Assembly (NCBI GenBank): GCA_964479695.1
Contig: CAYZSO010000019.1
Location: forward strand, 1 to 44,961
Length of the DNA: 44,961 bases
Direction: 5' to 3'
DNA from: JAAYZH01 sp964479695
GTDB taxonomy: Bacteria; Bacillota; Clostridia; Saccharofermentanales; Fastidiosipilaceae
The notes below the pieces were generated by a model. The model made no database searches, had not been told where the DNA came from, and saw nothing but the letters and a program-made list of their open reading frames with translations. The position numbers and the translations under genes were made by a program. Below, piece by piece: positions 29,875-38,596 of this stretch (within the stretch, counting starts at the first letter, position 1; every line of letters begins with the position of its first letter).

Positions 29875-31892
29875 GACCGCTCCACCTCCTCAGAAACTTC
29901 TTCGGAAATATCTTCAGGAACCTCACCGGCAATAACTTCAGAAACCTCGTCAGGAACCTCTCCGGGATCTTCTTCAGCGTCTTCCCGCGCTGCCTCTCTC
30001 GCAGCTTCGAGAAGTCTCTCTTCACAATCTTCCGGAGTGAAGACTCGGGGGTCCAAGTTAGGGTATTCATCGGTGAAGCGCCCGGCAAAACGCATCACAG
30101 CAGGGATTTCCAAGTCATTAGCCAAGATCAGTTCTTCGTCCGCGAAGATTTCTTCAACGGTACCGATTCTGGCCAAATTCCCCTCTCGCAGGATCATGAT
30201 CCGATCCGCCAGCTTAGCCAAATCATCCATGCTGTGGGAAACCAAAAGAATCGTCACCCCTTGTTGCTGGAGACCTAAGATCGTTTGGAAAATTTCGTCG
30301 CGCCCTTGTGGGTCGAGTCCGGCGGCCGGCTCATCAAGAATCAGCACCTCCGGCCGCATCGCCAAGATTCCGGCAATGGCGACGCGGCGCATTTGGCCGC
30401 CCGACAGCTCAAAAGGCGAACGGTCGAGATTCACATCGTCCAAGCCCACCAGACTCAAGGCCTTCAGGCAATTCTCTCGAACTTCCTCGTCACTCATCCC
30501 CAGGTGTTTAGGCCCGTAGGCCACATCGTCGAAAATCGTTTCCGCAAAGAGCTGCTGCTCAGGGTATTGAAAAACCATCCCCACATGGCGGCGCAGTTCG
30601 CGAATATCCTTATTCTCCGAAACGTCGAAGCCCATGACTTTAATCGTCCCGGACTGCGGCCTGATCAGCCCATTCAAGTGCTGAATCAAGGTCGATTTGC
30701 CGGAACCGGTGTGTCCCGCAATGCCGAGGAATTCACCGGGCCAGACCTTGAAGCTAATATCGGTGATGGCATCCATTTGGTCGGGTCGGTTGACATTGTA
30801 CGAATGGGACAGGTGGTCCACTTCGATGATCGGGGAAGCGTTATAGTCAGCGTTGACATCTTCGTTCCGCAAACGGGTAGGGCGTTCAGAGGCGCCCGGT
30901 TCAGAGGCGTCCGTCTCTGAGTCAGCAGTCGCTTCGCCATAGGTTCCGCCGCGGGTTTCTCCATAAGTTTCACCGCGGGTTTCGCCATAAGTTCCGTCGA
31001 GGGTTTCGCCGCGGGCGTCCTCATGGGTTTCGCCGCGGGATTCGCGGAGGATCTTCTTCAGATAGCGAACTGCCGTGTCCTCGGACTCCAGATCCTCTCG
31101 GGTGCAGGGGTTGGAGGTGGCTTTGGCCAAAGCCTTCGTTATATGAATGTACGCGGGAACATCGAGTCCCAGGCGAGAGATCTTCTCGTGCTCGAAGAAA
31201 ATTTCGTTCGGCGTCCCCTGCATGACCAGCTCACCGTGGCTCATGACCAGAACCCGATCCGCTTCCAGAACTTCGTCCATGTGATGCGTGACGTTGATGA
31301 GGGTGAGCCCGCGGGTGCGGCAGAGATCGGAAACCAGCGTCATCAACTCATGGCGGCTCCGGGGGTCGAGCATCGAAGTCGCTTCATCAAGAATGATGCA
31401 ACGCGGGGACATCGCGAGAATGCCGGCCACAGCGAGCTTCTGCTTCTGCCCTCCGGAGAGTTCCGAAGGCTGACGCTTCTCCATGCCATCCATCCCAACC
31501 ATGTGAAGGACGTCCGTAACGAGCTGTCTCAATTCTGCTTGAGGAACCCCCAGATTCTCGGGGCCAAAGGCGACATCCTCCTCCACAGTCGTGGCGACAA
31601 TCTGATTATCCGGATTCTGGAAAACCATCCCGAGTTTCGAGCGGATTTCCCAGACCGCATCCTCATCCCTCGTGTCAAGCCCCATGACTTCAACACTTCC
31701 GGTTTGCGGCAATAAGAGTGCATTTAATAAACGAGCCAGCGTGGACTTGCCGGATCCGTTTCGCCCCAAGATGGCTAGATGCTCTCCCTCAGCTACAGAA
31801 AAATTGAGATTCCGAACCGCAACCAGCGCATCTTCGGTATCCTGGTCATAGGTGTATGAGGCATCCCGAACAACAATCAGTTGGTTTGTCAC
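29871..31892 (-). CDS. Fused EcfA1-EcfA2 energy-coupling ATPase
   Basis: 673 aa with two complete ABC ATPases in one chain. First (1-250, EcfA1-like): Walker A GRNGSGKST (43-51), FQNPDNQ, LSGGQ (145-149), IILDEATSMLD. Second (353-600, EcfA2-like): GHTGSGKST (393-401), FQYPEQQLF, LSGGQ (496-500), LILDEPAAGLD. The linker (252-352) contains the palindrome-encoded ALAKA and GETRGETYGETRGG-type repeats. A second Glu-rich tail (about 630-673) follows. These are normally two adjacent genes. No stop or frameshift separates them. Start GTG 31892, with AGGAG 7 bp upstream. Confidence 0.93.
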   Translation of the reverse strand: MTNQLIVVRDASYTYDQDTEDALVAVRNLNFSVAEGEHLAILGRNGSGKSTLARLLNALLLPQTGSVEVMGLDTRDEDAVWEIRSKLGMVFQNPDNQIVATTVEEDVAFGPENLGVPQAELRQLVTDVLHMVGMDGMEKRQPSELSGGQKQKLAVAGILAMSPRCIILDEATSMLDPRSRHELMTLVSDLCRTRGLTLINVTHHMDEVLEADRVLVMSHGELVMQGTPNEIFFEHEKISRLGLDVPAYIHITKALAKATSNPCTREDLESEDTAVRYLKKILRESRGETHEDARGETLDGTYGETRGETYGETRGGTYGEATADSETDASEPGASERPTRLRNEDVNADYNASPIIEVDHLSHSYNVNRPDQMDAITDISFKVWPGEFLGIAGHTGSGKSTLIQHLNGLIRPQSGTIKVMGFDVSENKDIRELRRHVGMVFQYPEQQLFAETIFDDVAYGPKHLGMSDEEVRENCLKALSLVGLDDVNLDRSPFELSGGQMRRVAIAGILAMRPEVLILDEPAAGLDPQGRDEIFQTILGLQQQGVTILLVSHSMDDLAKLADRIMILREGNLARIGTVEEIFADEELILANDLEIPAVMRFAGRFTDEYPNLDPRVFTPEDCEERLLEAAREAAREDAEEDPGEVPDEVSEVIAGEVPEDISEEVSEEVERS
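31118..31133. repeat. Dispersed palindrome GGCTTTGGCCAAAGCC (in ecfA fusion)
   Basis: A perfect 16-bp copy. It encodes ALAKA at the start of the linker between the two ATPase domains. Confidence 0.95.
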
Positions 31893-31934
31893 GCCAGCGC
31901 TCCTATTTCTTCGTTTAGATATTGTCTAGTATAA

Positions 31935-31964
31935 ACAAAAGAAGGCCGAGAATCTCCCGGCCTT
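31935..31964 (-). terminator. Intrinsic terminator after rplQ
   Basis: Stem AAGGCCG/CGGCCTT with a short GAGA-containing loop, then TCTTTTGTTT on minus, 28 nt past the rplQ stop. It marks the end of the ribosomal block; a TATACT just after it could start the ecf unit, but no good -35 is seen. Confidence 0.87.
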
Positions 31965-31991
31965 GAAAAATCGTAATCGAAACGGCCGTTC

Positions 31992-32516
31992 TTAGACCAG
32001 TTCGAGTCTTGCCATCTCCGCGGAATCACCACGGCGGGCACCTAATTGAATGATGCGAGTATAGCCGCCTTCGCAATCCTTGTAACGCGGGGCAACTTCA
32101 TCGAACAAGATGTTGACAGGGTTGACCACGTCACCTTGCGGGGTCTTGCCCTTCACAAGCCAATTCATGGCTCTGCGGCGAGCGGCTAAACGGCTCGGAT
32201 GATCAACTTGAACTTCTTTTGTCTTCAGTTCATGTTCAACTACATAATATTTACGGTCATTGACCGAAGTCTTGGGGGAAAGAACCTTCTTGCCCTTACC
32301 GTCAAGCTTCGCTGTGGACGAAAGAATTTCACGAGTGGTGAAATTATCCGCCTCACGGCTGGCTTCCGTAATCAGTTTCTCCGCAATACTGCGAACTTCC
32401 TTCGCGCGATCCAGCGTCGTCTCAACAGATCCGGAGACGATCAACTGTGTGGTCAGGTTTCTCAAAATGCTAAGTCTGACGCTGGTCTTGCGGCCCAATT
32501 TGCGATGTCCAGACAT
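31992..32516 (-). CDS. rplQ: 50S ribosomal protein L17
   Basis: 174 aa. The N-terminal core (GHRKLGRKTSVRLSILRNLTTQLI) and the C-terminal YTRIIQLGARRGDSAEMARLELV are typical. Between them is an insertion (about residues 60-120, KLDGKGKKVLSPKT... VDHPSRL) absent from the roughly 120-aa Bacillus protein; longer L17 forms occur in other Clostridia. Last gene of the alpha operon, 40 bp after rpoA. Confidence 0.96.
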   Translation of the reverse strand: MSGHRKLGRKTSVRLSILRNLTTQLIVSGSVETTLDRAKEVRSIAEKLITEASREADNFTTREILSSTAKLDGKGKKVLSPKTSVNDRKYYVVEHELKTKEVQVDHPSRLAARRRAMNWLVKGKTPQGDVVNPVNILFDEVAPRYKDCEGGYTRIIQLGARRGDSAEMARLELV

Positions 32517-32556
32517 TCATAACCTCCTAATAACAGGTAATAGTGTTCGTGCTAAA

Positions 32557-33513
32557 TTACATTTCCGGAGATTCGGCCAGACCGAGCCCCAGTTCGGCAA
32601 GTTTCTGTTCCACTTCTTCAAGGGATTTCTTGCCAAGGTTTCTCACCTTCATCATGTCTTCCTGTGTCCTGATGACCAGGTCGCCAATCGTGTTGATCGA
32701 AGCTCTTTTCAGACAGTTATAGGTTCTCACAGAAAAATCCATATCCTCGATGGCGGTGTCCAGAATCACATCGTGTTCTACTTCTTCTTCCGAATCGCCA
32801 TAGGGTACCTGTCGCTCGATTTCGTCGAGATTCAGGAACAAACTCAGATGTTCGATCAAGATATCCGCAGCCTGGCTCACACCGGCTTCTGCCGTGATCG
32901 TTCCGTCCGTCCAGACTTCGAGTGTCAGCTTGTCGTAATCCGTAAACTGACCGACACGCGTGTTCTCGACGCTGTAATTGACCTTGTTGATCGGTGTGAA
33001 AATCGAGTCAATCGGGATGACACCGATCGGCTGATTCGGCCACTTATTGTTCTCGGCCGAGTTGTAGCCCTGGCCTTCGCTGACCGTGAATTCAATGAAA
33101 ACACGGGACTCGCCGTTGAGTGTGCAGATCACGTGATTGGGATTCATGATCTCAATCTCTTCATCGTGCACGATATCGCCGGCAGTCAAGACACCGGTGG
33201 TACCTTCGTCGCTGCTCAAATAAACTGTCTTGGGACCTTCTACATTCATCTTGATGCGGATACCCTTAACATTCAAGATGATTTCGGTCATATCTTCAAT
33301 AACGCCCTTGACAGTGGAAAATTCATGGAAAATTCCGTCTACGCGAAGAGCGGTTACCGCAGCCCCCGTTAACGATGAGAGAAGAACGCGGCGAAGGGAG
33401 TTACCCAACGTGATCCCGTACCCGCGCTCCAATGGCTCAACGATGAACTTGCCGTAAGAATTATCGGCTGAAAGGTCAGCAGTCGTGATGACCGGTTTAT
33501 TACTTTCTAACAT
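32557..33513 (-). CDS. rpoA: RNA polymerase alpha subunit
   Basis: 318 aa: N-terminal assembly domain (about 1-230, with ERGYGITLGNSLRRVLLSSL) and C-terminal domain (about 250-310, with IEDMDFSVRTYNCLKRASINTIGDL) that contacts activators and UP elements. It stands between rpsD and rplQ as in other Bacillota. Confidence 0.97.
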   Translation of the reverse strand: MLESNKPVITTADLSADNSYGKFIVEPLERGYGITLGNSLRRVLLSSLTGAAVTALRVDGIFHEFSTVKGVIEDMTEIILNVKGIRIKMNVEGPKTVYLSSDEGTTGVLTAGDIVHDEEIEIMNPNHVICTLNGESRVFIEFTVSEGQGYNSAENNKWPNQPIGVIPIDSIFTPINKVNYSVENTRVGQFTDYDKLTLEVWTDGTITAEAGVSQAADILIEHLSLFLNLDEIERQVPYGDSEEEVEHDVILDTAIEDMDFSVRTYNCLKRASINTIGDLVIRTQEDMMKVRNLGKKSLEEVEQKLAELGLGLAESPEM

Positions 33514-33572
33514 TCATTACCTCCCGGATTTCGTGCACAATAAATGTGAACTGGCCAATTTCCTCAGGATGA

Positions 33573-34196
33573 TTAGCGGGAGTAAAGCTCGACAATTAAA
33601 CGCTCGCTGACTTCCACATCAACATCTTCCCTGTTCGGGAGCTGTAGAATCTTGCCGGTTAATGTATCGGCATCCAGATTCAACCAGTGCGGGATTGTAC
33701 GGTTCACTTCGAAGCCTTTGAAACGATTCTTCGCTCTCGAGGTCTCGGCTACTGCAATCACATCGCCTGCCTTCAAGGTCATGGAAGGAATGTTGGCCTT
33801 CTTCCCGTTCAGTGTGAAGTGTCCGTGTGTAACAAGCTGTCTGGCTTCCGCACGAGAATGGGCGAAGCCCAGGCGATAGACAATGCTGTCAAAACGCATC
33901 TCAAGCAAACGCAGGAAGTTGAAACCGGTGTTGCCTCTCTGACGATCCGCGCGATTGTAAATCGTGTGGAACTGGCCTTCTTGGAGACCATAGAAGCGCT
34001 TCGTCTTCTGCTTCTCGCGGAGCTGCAGACCGTATTCAGACTGCTTGCGGCGTGAGCCCGCGGGACCGTGCTGGCCCGGAGCATACCCTCTCTTCGCAAT
34101 AGCGCACTTGCTGGAATAGCAACGGGCGCCCTTTAAAAATAATTTTGTTCCTTCTCTGCGGCACAGGCGGCAGGAAGCCTCAGTATATCTAGCCAT
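33573..34196 (-). CDS. rpsD: 30S ribosomal protein S4
   Basis: 207 aa with S4 RNA-binding domain (LEMRFDSIVYRLGFAHSRAEARQLVTHGH). Zinc-binding form: C9, C12, C26, C31. In many Bacillota rpsD is unlinked and self-regulated; here it is in the alpha operon between rpsK and rpoA, as in Clostridia and Proteobacteria. Confidence 0.97.
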   Translation of the reverse strand: MARYTEASCRLCRREGTKLFLKGARCYSSKCAIAKRGYAPGQHGPAGSRRKQSEYGLQLREKQKTKRFYGLQEGQFHTIYNRADRQRGNTGFNFLRLLEMRFDSIVYRLGFAHSRAEARQLVTHGHFTLNGKKANIPSMTLKAGDVIAVAETSRAKNRFKGFEVNRTIPHWLNLDADTLTGKILQLPNREDVDVEVSERLIVELYSR

Positions 34197-34210
34197 TCAT
34201 GTCCTCCTAC

Positions 34211-34600
34211 TTAAATTCTTCTCTTCTTAGGAGGTCTGCAGCCGTTATGCGGAACGGGTGTAACATCCTTCAGCATCGTAACTTCGAGGCCGACATTTCC
34301 GAGAGCACGAATAGCAGATTCACGGCCTGAGCCGGGACCTTTGACAAAAACTTCAACCGTGCGAAGTCCCTGATCAACAGCCGCTTGCGCCGCCGTCTCA
34401 CTGGCGAGCTGTGCAGCAAAAGGTGTGCCCTTACGAGAGCCCCTCATACCATGTGAACCGGCACTGGACCATGAAATCACGTTGCCCTGAGCATCGGTCA
34501 CAGTCACGATTGTGTTGTTGAAAGTAGCATGGATATGCACTTGGCCACGGTCAACATTCTTACGCAGCTTCTTCCTGACCTTTGTTTTCGGTTTAGCCAT
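34211..34600 (-). CDS. rpsK: 30S ribosomal protein S11
   Basis: 129 aa; conserved HIHATFNNTIVTVTD, GMRGSRKGTPFAAQ and the C-terminal VTPVPHNGCRPPKKRRI. Located between rpsM and rpsD, 14 bp after rpsM. Confidence 0.97.
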   Translation of the reverse strand: MAKPKTKVRKKLRKNVDRGQVHIHATFNNTIVTVTDAQGNVISWSSAGSHGMRGSRKGTPFAAQLASETAAQAAVDQGLRTVEVFVKGPGSGRESAIRALGNVGLEVTMLKDVTPVPHNGCRPPKKRRI

Positions 34601-34614
34601 TAATGTTAACCTCC

Positions 34615-34983
34615 TTACTTCTTCTTACCGGCCATGGTGCGGCGCGGGCCCTTGCGGGTTCTGGCATTCGTCTTGGTTCTCTGTCCTCTTACCGGCAGGC
34701 CCATTCTGTGGCGACGGCCGCGGTAGCTGCCGATCTCCTCCAGACGTTTAATGTTCATTGCGACTTCACGACGCAAGTCACCTTCAATTTTATATTCATT
34801 TTCCAGGACGTCACGAATTTTCGCGACTTCATCGTCGGTCAAATCTCTGACGCGGACGTCCGGACTGATATCGCATTTGGCCAAAACATCGTTGGACAAC
34901 TTGCGGCCGATCCCATAAATGCTGGTCAGCGCAATTTCCACTCGCTTGTCATTTGGCAGGTCTACACCTGAAATACGAGCCAT
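34615..34983 (-). CDS. rpsM: 30S ribosomal protein S13
   Basis: 122 aa; ARISGVDLPNDKRVEIALTSIYGIG at the start and the basic tail GQRTKTNARTRKGPRRTMAGKKK. First gene after rpmJ; 123 bp of spacer separates it from rpmJ. Confidence 0.97.
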   Translation of the reverse strand: MARISGVDLPNDKRVEIALTSIYGIGRKLSNDVLAKCDISPDVRVRDLTDDEVAKIRDVLENEYKIEGDLRREVAMNIKRLEEIGSYRGRRHRMGLPVRGQRTKTNARTRKGPRRTMAGKKK

Positions 34984-35106
34984 TCAATTTACCTCCACCG
35001 TATTTTACTCATTCGCTATATATAATCACGCACAGGCAATTCCGCATGCCGCGGCAGCCGCGCCTAACGTGTTAGTCGCCTCTTGACAGGCAAAGAGCCA
35101 TAAGGC

Positions 35107-35220
35107 TCAGCCCTGTCTCTGCTTATGTTTCGGATCAGAGCATATGACCATGACACGACCTTTACGGCGGATGACACGGCATTTCTCACACATCGGTTTG
35201 ACTGAAGATCTGACTTTCAT
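35107..35220 (-). CDS. rpmJ: 50S ribosomal protein L36
   Basis: 37 aa, too short for usual gene lists. It begins MKVRSSVKPMCEKCRVIRRK and has the zinc ligands C11, C14, C27 and H32 of the C+ form. ATG at 35218-35220, stop TGA at 35107-35109. Between infA and rpsM, its standard place. Confidence 0.96.
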   Translation of the reverse strand: MKVRSSVKPMCEKCRVIRRKGRVMVICSDPKHKQRQG

Positions 35221-35269
35221 ATCGGGCTACCTCTTCTCACTAATTTCCACTCATTCACAGAATAAACCA

Positions 35270-35286
35270 CTCTCCAAGGTGGAGAG
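35270..35286 (-). other. Small hairpin in the rpmJ leader
   Basis: A 7-bp perfect stem CTCTCCA/TGGAGAG with a 3-nt loop, about 14 nt after the putative -10. There is no T-run, so it is a leader structure or weak pause rather than a clear terminator. Confidence 0.6.
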
Positions 35287-35299
35287 CGCATGCTGTAAT

Positions 35300-35327
35300 A
35301 TTCTATCAGAAACTCTTAACTTCGCAA
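35300..35327 (-). promoter_or_regulatory. Possible internal promoter for rpmJ-rpsM-rpsK-rpsD-rpoA-rplQ
   Basis: TTGCGA (35327-35322), 16-bp spacer, TAGAAT (35305-35300) in the 209-bp A/T-rich infA-rpmJ spacer, the widest gap in the ribosomal block. Confidence 0.55.
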
Positions 35328-35429
35328 GTGTTTTTGGTTAAAACTATGAATTTACAGCATTTAATTCAACTTATTTCGCCATTTTACAACACTTATCACA
35401 AGTATTATTCAATGCGAATAGTTGACTTT

Positions 35430-35648
35430 CTATTTCCCGCGCCACGTAATGCGGCCGCGGTCCAGATCGTAGGGCGATAACTCCAGCGTAACTTTGTCGC
35501 CTTGCAGAATTTTGATGTAATTCTGTCTCAGCTTACCGGAGATGTGCGCCAGAACGATATGACCATTTTCAAGTCTGACTTTGAAGTTGGCATTCGGCAA
35601 TACCTCAGCCACAATACCCTCAACTTCGATTACTCCTTCTTTAGCCAT
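35430..35648 (-). CDS. infA: Translation initiation factor IF-1
   Basis: 72 aa OB-fold protein; MAKEGVIEVEGIVAEVLPNA and LSPYDLDRGRITWRGK are typical. It binds the 30S A site. AGGAGTTAGG precedes ATG 35648. Between map and rpmJ. Confidence 0.97.
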   Translation of the reverse strand: MAKEGVIEVEGIVAEVLPNANFKVRLENGHIVLAHISGKLRQNYIKILQGDKVTLELSPYDLDRGRITWRGK

Positions 35649-35657
35649 CCTAACTCC

Positions 35658-35701
35658 TTTCTCTCAAATTTCTCTCAAATTTCTCTCGAATTTCTCTCAA
35701 A
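35658..35701. repeat. 11-bp tandem repeat, 4 units
   Basis: TTTCTCTCAAA repeated in exact 11-bp phase at 35658, 35669, 35680 (one change) and 35691. It forms the whole map-infA spacer and overlaps the map stop codon. Confidence 0.93.
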
Positions 35702-36452
35702 TTGCAGTTAATATGATTGGACCATCCGCAGTGATAACTACGGTGTTCTCGTAGTGGGCGGAAGGTTTCAGGTCTCGCATCGCCACGGTCCATTCGTCAT
35801 CGGCCAAAGTCACATAACGGCTCCCGGAGGCGATCATCGGCTCAATGCAAATAACCATACCTTCCTGGAGTCTGGGTCCATGTCCTTTGCGGCCAAAGTT
35901 CGGTACATCAGGTGATTCGTGCATGTCCCGGCCGATCCCGTGTCCGGTGAGTTCTCGGATCACACTGTAGCCATGCCCTTCTGCGTACGCTTGCACGGCT
36001 GCGGAAATATCACCGATACGATTGCCCACAACCGCCTCGGCTAAGCCTGCTTCAAATGATGCTTTCGCCGCTTCCACCAGCGCTTCCTTCTCTTGCGAGA
36101 TCTTGCCTACGGGAAACGTTCTGGCCGCATCCGCCATCCAGCCATCCAATTCCGCCACAACATCAAAGGTAACAATCTGGCCTTCTTCCAGTACTAAATC
36201 CTGCGAAGGGATCCCGTGCACAATTTCCTCATCCACAGAGATGCAGGTTTCCGCCGGGTAAGGTGGCTCGCCGTAGCCTAACGTAGGCGCGCTGCCACCC
36301 GCTTCACGGATCATTTTCGCGGCGATTTCGTTTAGTTCTGCTGTACTGACACCCGGCCTGATTGCCTGACGCATGGCTTCGATCACTTCCATGACGAGCC
36401 TGCCTGCCTCACGAATCTTGGCAATTTCGGCGTGTGACTTCAATTGGATCAT
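35697..36452 (-). CDS. map: Methionine aminopeptidase, type I
   Basis: 251 aa; removes initiator Met. Metal ligands seen in order: TFDVVAELDGWMADAART (Asp), LTGHGIGRDMHE (His), VICIEPMI (Glu) and the final Glu in HYENTVVI. Its ATG overlaps the adk stop (TAATG at 36455-36451), so it is translationally coupled to adk. Confidence 0.97.
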   Translation of the reverse strand: MIQLKSHAEIAKIREAGRLVMEVIEAMRQAIRPGVSTAELNEIAAKMIREAGGSAPTLGYGEPPYPAETCISVDEEIVHGIPSQDLVLEEGQIVTFDVVAELDGWMADAARTFPVGKISQEKEALVEAAKASFEAGLAEAVVGNRIGDISAAVQAYAEGHGYSVIRELTGHGIGRDMHESPDVPNFGRKGHGPRLQEGMVICIEPMIASGSRYVTLADDEWTVAMRDLKPSAHYENTVVITADGPIILTAI

Positions 36453-37093
36453 TAGTTAAGCACTTTCTTGACTTGAGCCATGGTCTCTTCCACAGCTCCT
36501 CTGTTATCTACGTTCTTCAGAATTCCTTTGTTCTCATAGAAATCGATCAGTGGCTTGGTTGACTCTTCATAGGTTTCCAAGCGATGGTGGATCGTCTCTT
36601 CTGTGTCATCCGGGCGCTGAACCAGTCTGGCGCCGCAGGCATCACAGATGCCGGATTTTTTCGGCGGTTGTGTATAAACATTGTAGGTTGCCCCGCACTG
36701 CGGACAAACACGGCGTCCGGCTAAACGCTTCATAATGAAGGTTTCCGGAACGCAGACGTTCAGCGCGATGTCGATTTGCCAACCTTTATTCTGCATCAGG
36801 ACATCCAGTGCCTCCGCCTGTTCGATTGTGCGCGGATACCCATCCAGCAAGAAGCCCTTCTCGCAGTCGGGCCTTCCGACACGCTCTTCCAACATGGCAA
36901 TCGTTATTTGATCCGGCACCAGGTCGCCGCGATCCATGTAGCTCTTCGCTTCGAGCCCAATCGGCGTTTTCTCGCGAATGTTGTAACGGAATAAATCACC
37001 GGTTGAAATGTGGACTATGCCATACTCTTTGCCAATGATGCCGGAAATTGTCCCTTTGCCGGATCCAGGTGGCCCCAAAATAACAATTCTCAT
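36452..37093 (-). CDS. adk: Adenylate kinase (long, zinc-binding LID)
   Basis: 213 aa; P-loop GPPGSGKGT (7-15), GFLLDGYPRT, and a LID domain with a Cys4 zinc site C130, C133, C150, C153. Interconverts AMP + ATP and 2 ADP. Between secY and map as in most Bacillota; the 195-bp spacer to secY is unusually long. Confidence 0.97.
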   Translation of the reverse strand: MRIVILGPPGSGKGTISGIIGKEYGIVHISTGDLFRYNIREKTPIGLEAKSYMDRGDLVPDQITIAMLEERVGRPDCEKGFLLDGYPRTIEQAEALDVLMQNKGWQIDIALNVCVPETFIMKRLAGRRVCPQCGATYNVYTQPPKKSGICDACGARLVQRPDDTEETIHHRLETYEESTKPLIDFYENKGILKNVDNRGAVEETMAQVKKVLN

Positions 37094-37113
37094 AATTAAT
37101 CCCTCACAATACT

Positions 37114-37158
37114 TCTGAAATCATGAAATCGCTGAAATCGCTGAAATCATGAAATCTG
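37114..37158. repeat. 8-9 bp tandem repeat, 5 units, in secY-adk spacer
   Basis: Units CTGAAATCA or CTGAAATCG (37114-37158). They lie just upstream of adk on the minus strand. Confidence 0.82.
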
Positions 37159-37184
37159 TTTCATTCAGCGTAAATGACCCTAAA

Positions 37185-37229
37185 TCAGGCAAGCCTTGTC
37201 CCCCTTGTGAGGGGTCAAGGCCTGCCTGA
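37185..37229 (-). promoter_or_regulatory. Large hairpin in the secY-adk spacer
   Basis: Outer stem TCAGGCA/TGCCTGA, then CCTTG/CAAGG and CCCC/GGGG with short bulges: about 16 paired bases over 45 nt. On minus it is followed by TTTAGGG, a poor T-run. It could be a partial terminator, an RNase processing site or an attenuator between secY and adk. Confidence 0.65.
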
Positions 37230-37288
37230 GGAAATTTAAGCGGCTGTCGCTGTCTGAAACATACCCTCTTCCAATCTCTTCTGAACCA

Positions 37289-38593
37289 TTAATTCAGAAA
37301 GCCTTTGTAATGTTTCATCATCATTTGAGAATCTAATTGATTCACCAGATCGATACAGACACCAACAATAATGATGATGGATGTACCGCCGAACCAAATC
37401 GCCTGTGTGTTCGTCAATGTACCGACAATCATAGGCACTAAGGTAACAATAATCAGGAACAGCGCATCAAACCAGTTAAGCCTGTTCGCTGTCTTCCCAA
37501 TGAACTCGGAAGTCGGGCGACCCGGACGAATACCGGGAATGAAACCGCCGTTCTTCTGCAAATTGTTCGAAATTTCGATCGGGTTAAACTGCGTCAGTGA
37601 ATAGAAGAACGTAAAGCCCAAGATCAGCAAAGCCATGATCACATAGTAAAGCGGATTCGTACCCAAATTACGGAAGAATGTGACGACAGGACCTGTGCTG
37701 TCATAGAACAAAAAGCTGATAATGAGCGATGGCAGCTGGGAAATGGACATCGCGAAGATGACCGGCATAACCCCTGACTGATTCACCTTGATCGGCAAAT
37801 AGGTCGACTGGCCGCCATACTGTTTACGGCCGACGACTCGCTTCGAGTACTGAATCGGAATTCTCCGCTCCGCCAAGTGAACGAAGATAACAAACACCAG
37901 GAGAGCAAGTGAAGCAGCCAAGAAAACGATGAGGAGAAGAGTCGCGACCCAAGGTCCCCACTGGTTATTGATATCCCAGCCTCTGACCACGAGCCACAGG
38001 GACTGCAGCATCGAGGGAATTCTGGAGACAACACCCGTAAAAATCAGGATCGAGATGCCGTTACCGACACCCTTGTCATTAATCTGCTCACCCAAGAACG
38101 TAACCAGACTGGTACCCGCAGTAAACGTCATGATCACCATAATCGCATTGAGCCAGGTCGGCAGAGCCGTCACGGCCGCGGATCTGGTGGAATACCAGAA
38201 AGCAAACGACTGCAAAAGTGCCAGACCCACCGACGTGTAGCGGGTGATCTTCTGGATCTTCTTGCGGCCGGTTTCGCCTTCTTTGGCCATATTCTCAAGA
38301 GACGGAATCGCCACCGTGAGCAGCTGGATGATGATCGATGCGTTGATGTAGGGCTGAACACCCAGTGCAAAAATCGACACCGAGGTCAGCGCGCCGCCGG
38401 CAATCAAGTCCATCATTTGTCCCAGCTGGCCGAAGTTGCGAACCAAATTGGTAAAGGCCAGGCGGTCAATCCCGGGGACCGGGATATGAGCACCTATGCG
38501 GTAAATGACAATAATGATGATGGTAAAAATCATGCGCTTGCGCAACTCGGGTGCCCTAAAGGCATTCCTTAATGTTCCAACCATGCTGGACAT
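37289..38593 (-). CDS. secY: Preprotein translocase subunit SecY
   Basis: 434 aa with ten hydrophobic helices; RIGAHIPVPGID, FALGVQPYINASIIIQLL, the IPIQYSKR loop, GGFIPGIRPGRPTSEF and the C-terminal basic YKGFLN. It forms the protein-conducting channel with SecE and with SecG (encoded at 8312). Starts 3 bp after the rplO stop. Confidence 0.97.
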   Translation of the reverse strand: MSSMVGTLRNAFRAPELRKRMIFTIIIIVIYRIGAHIPVPGIDRLAFTNLVRNFGQLGQMMDLIAGGALTSVSIFALGVQPYINASIIIQLLTVAIPSLENMAKEGETGRKKIQKITRYTSVGLALLQSFAFWYSTRSAAVTALPTWLNAIMVIMTFTAGTSLVTFLGEQINDKGVGNGISILIFTGVVSRIPSMLQSLWLVVRGWDINNQWGPWVATLLLIVFLAASLALLVFVIFVHLAERRIPIQYSKRVVGRKQYGGQSTYLPIKVNQSGVMPVIFAMSISQLPSLIISFLFYDSTGPVVTFFRNLGTNPLYYVIMALLILGFTFFYSLTQFNPIEISNNLQKNGGFIPGIRPGRPTSEFIGKTANRLNWFDALFLIIVTLVPMIVGTLTNTQAIWFGGTSIIIIVGVCIDLVNQLDSQMMMKHYKGFLN

Positions 38594-38596
38594 GAC

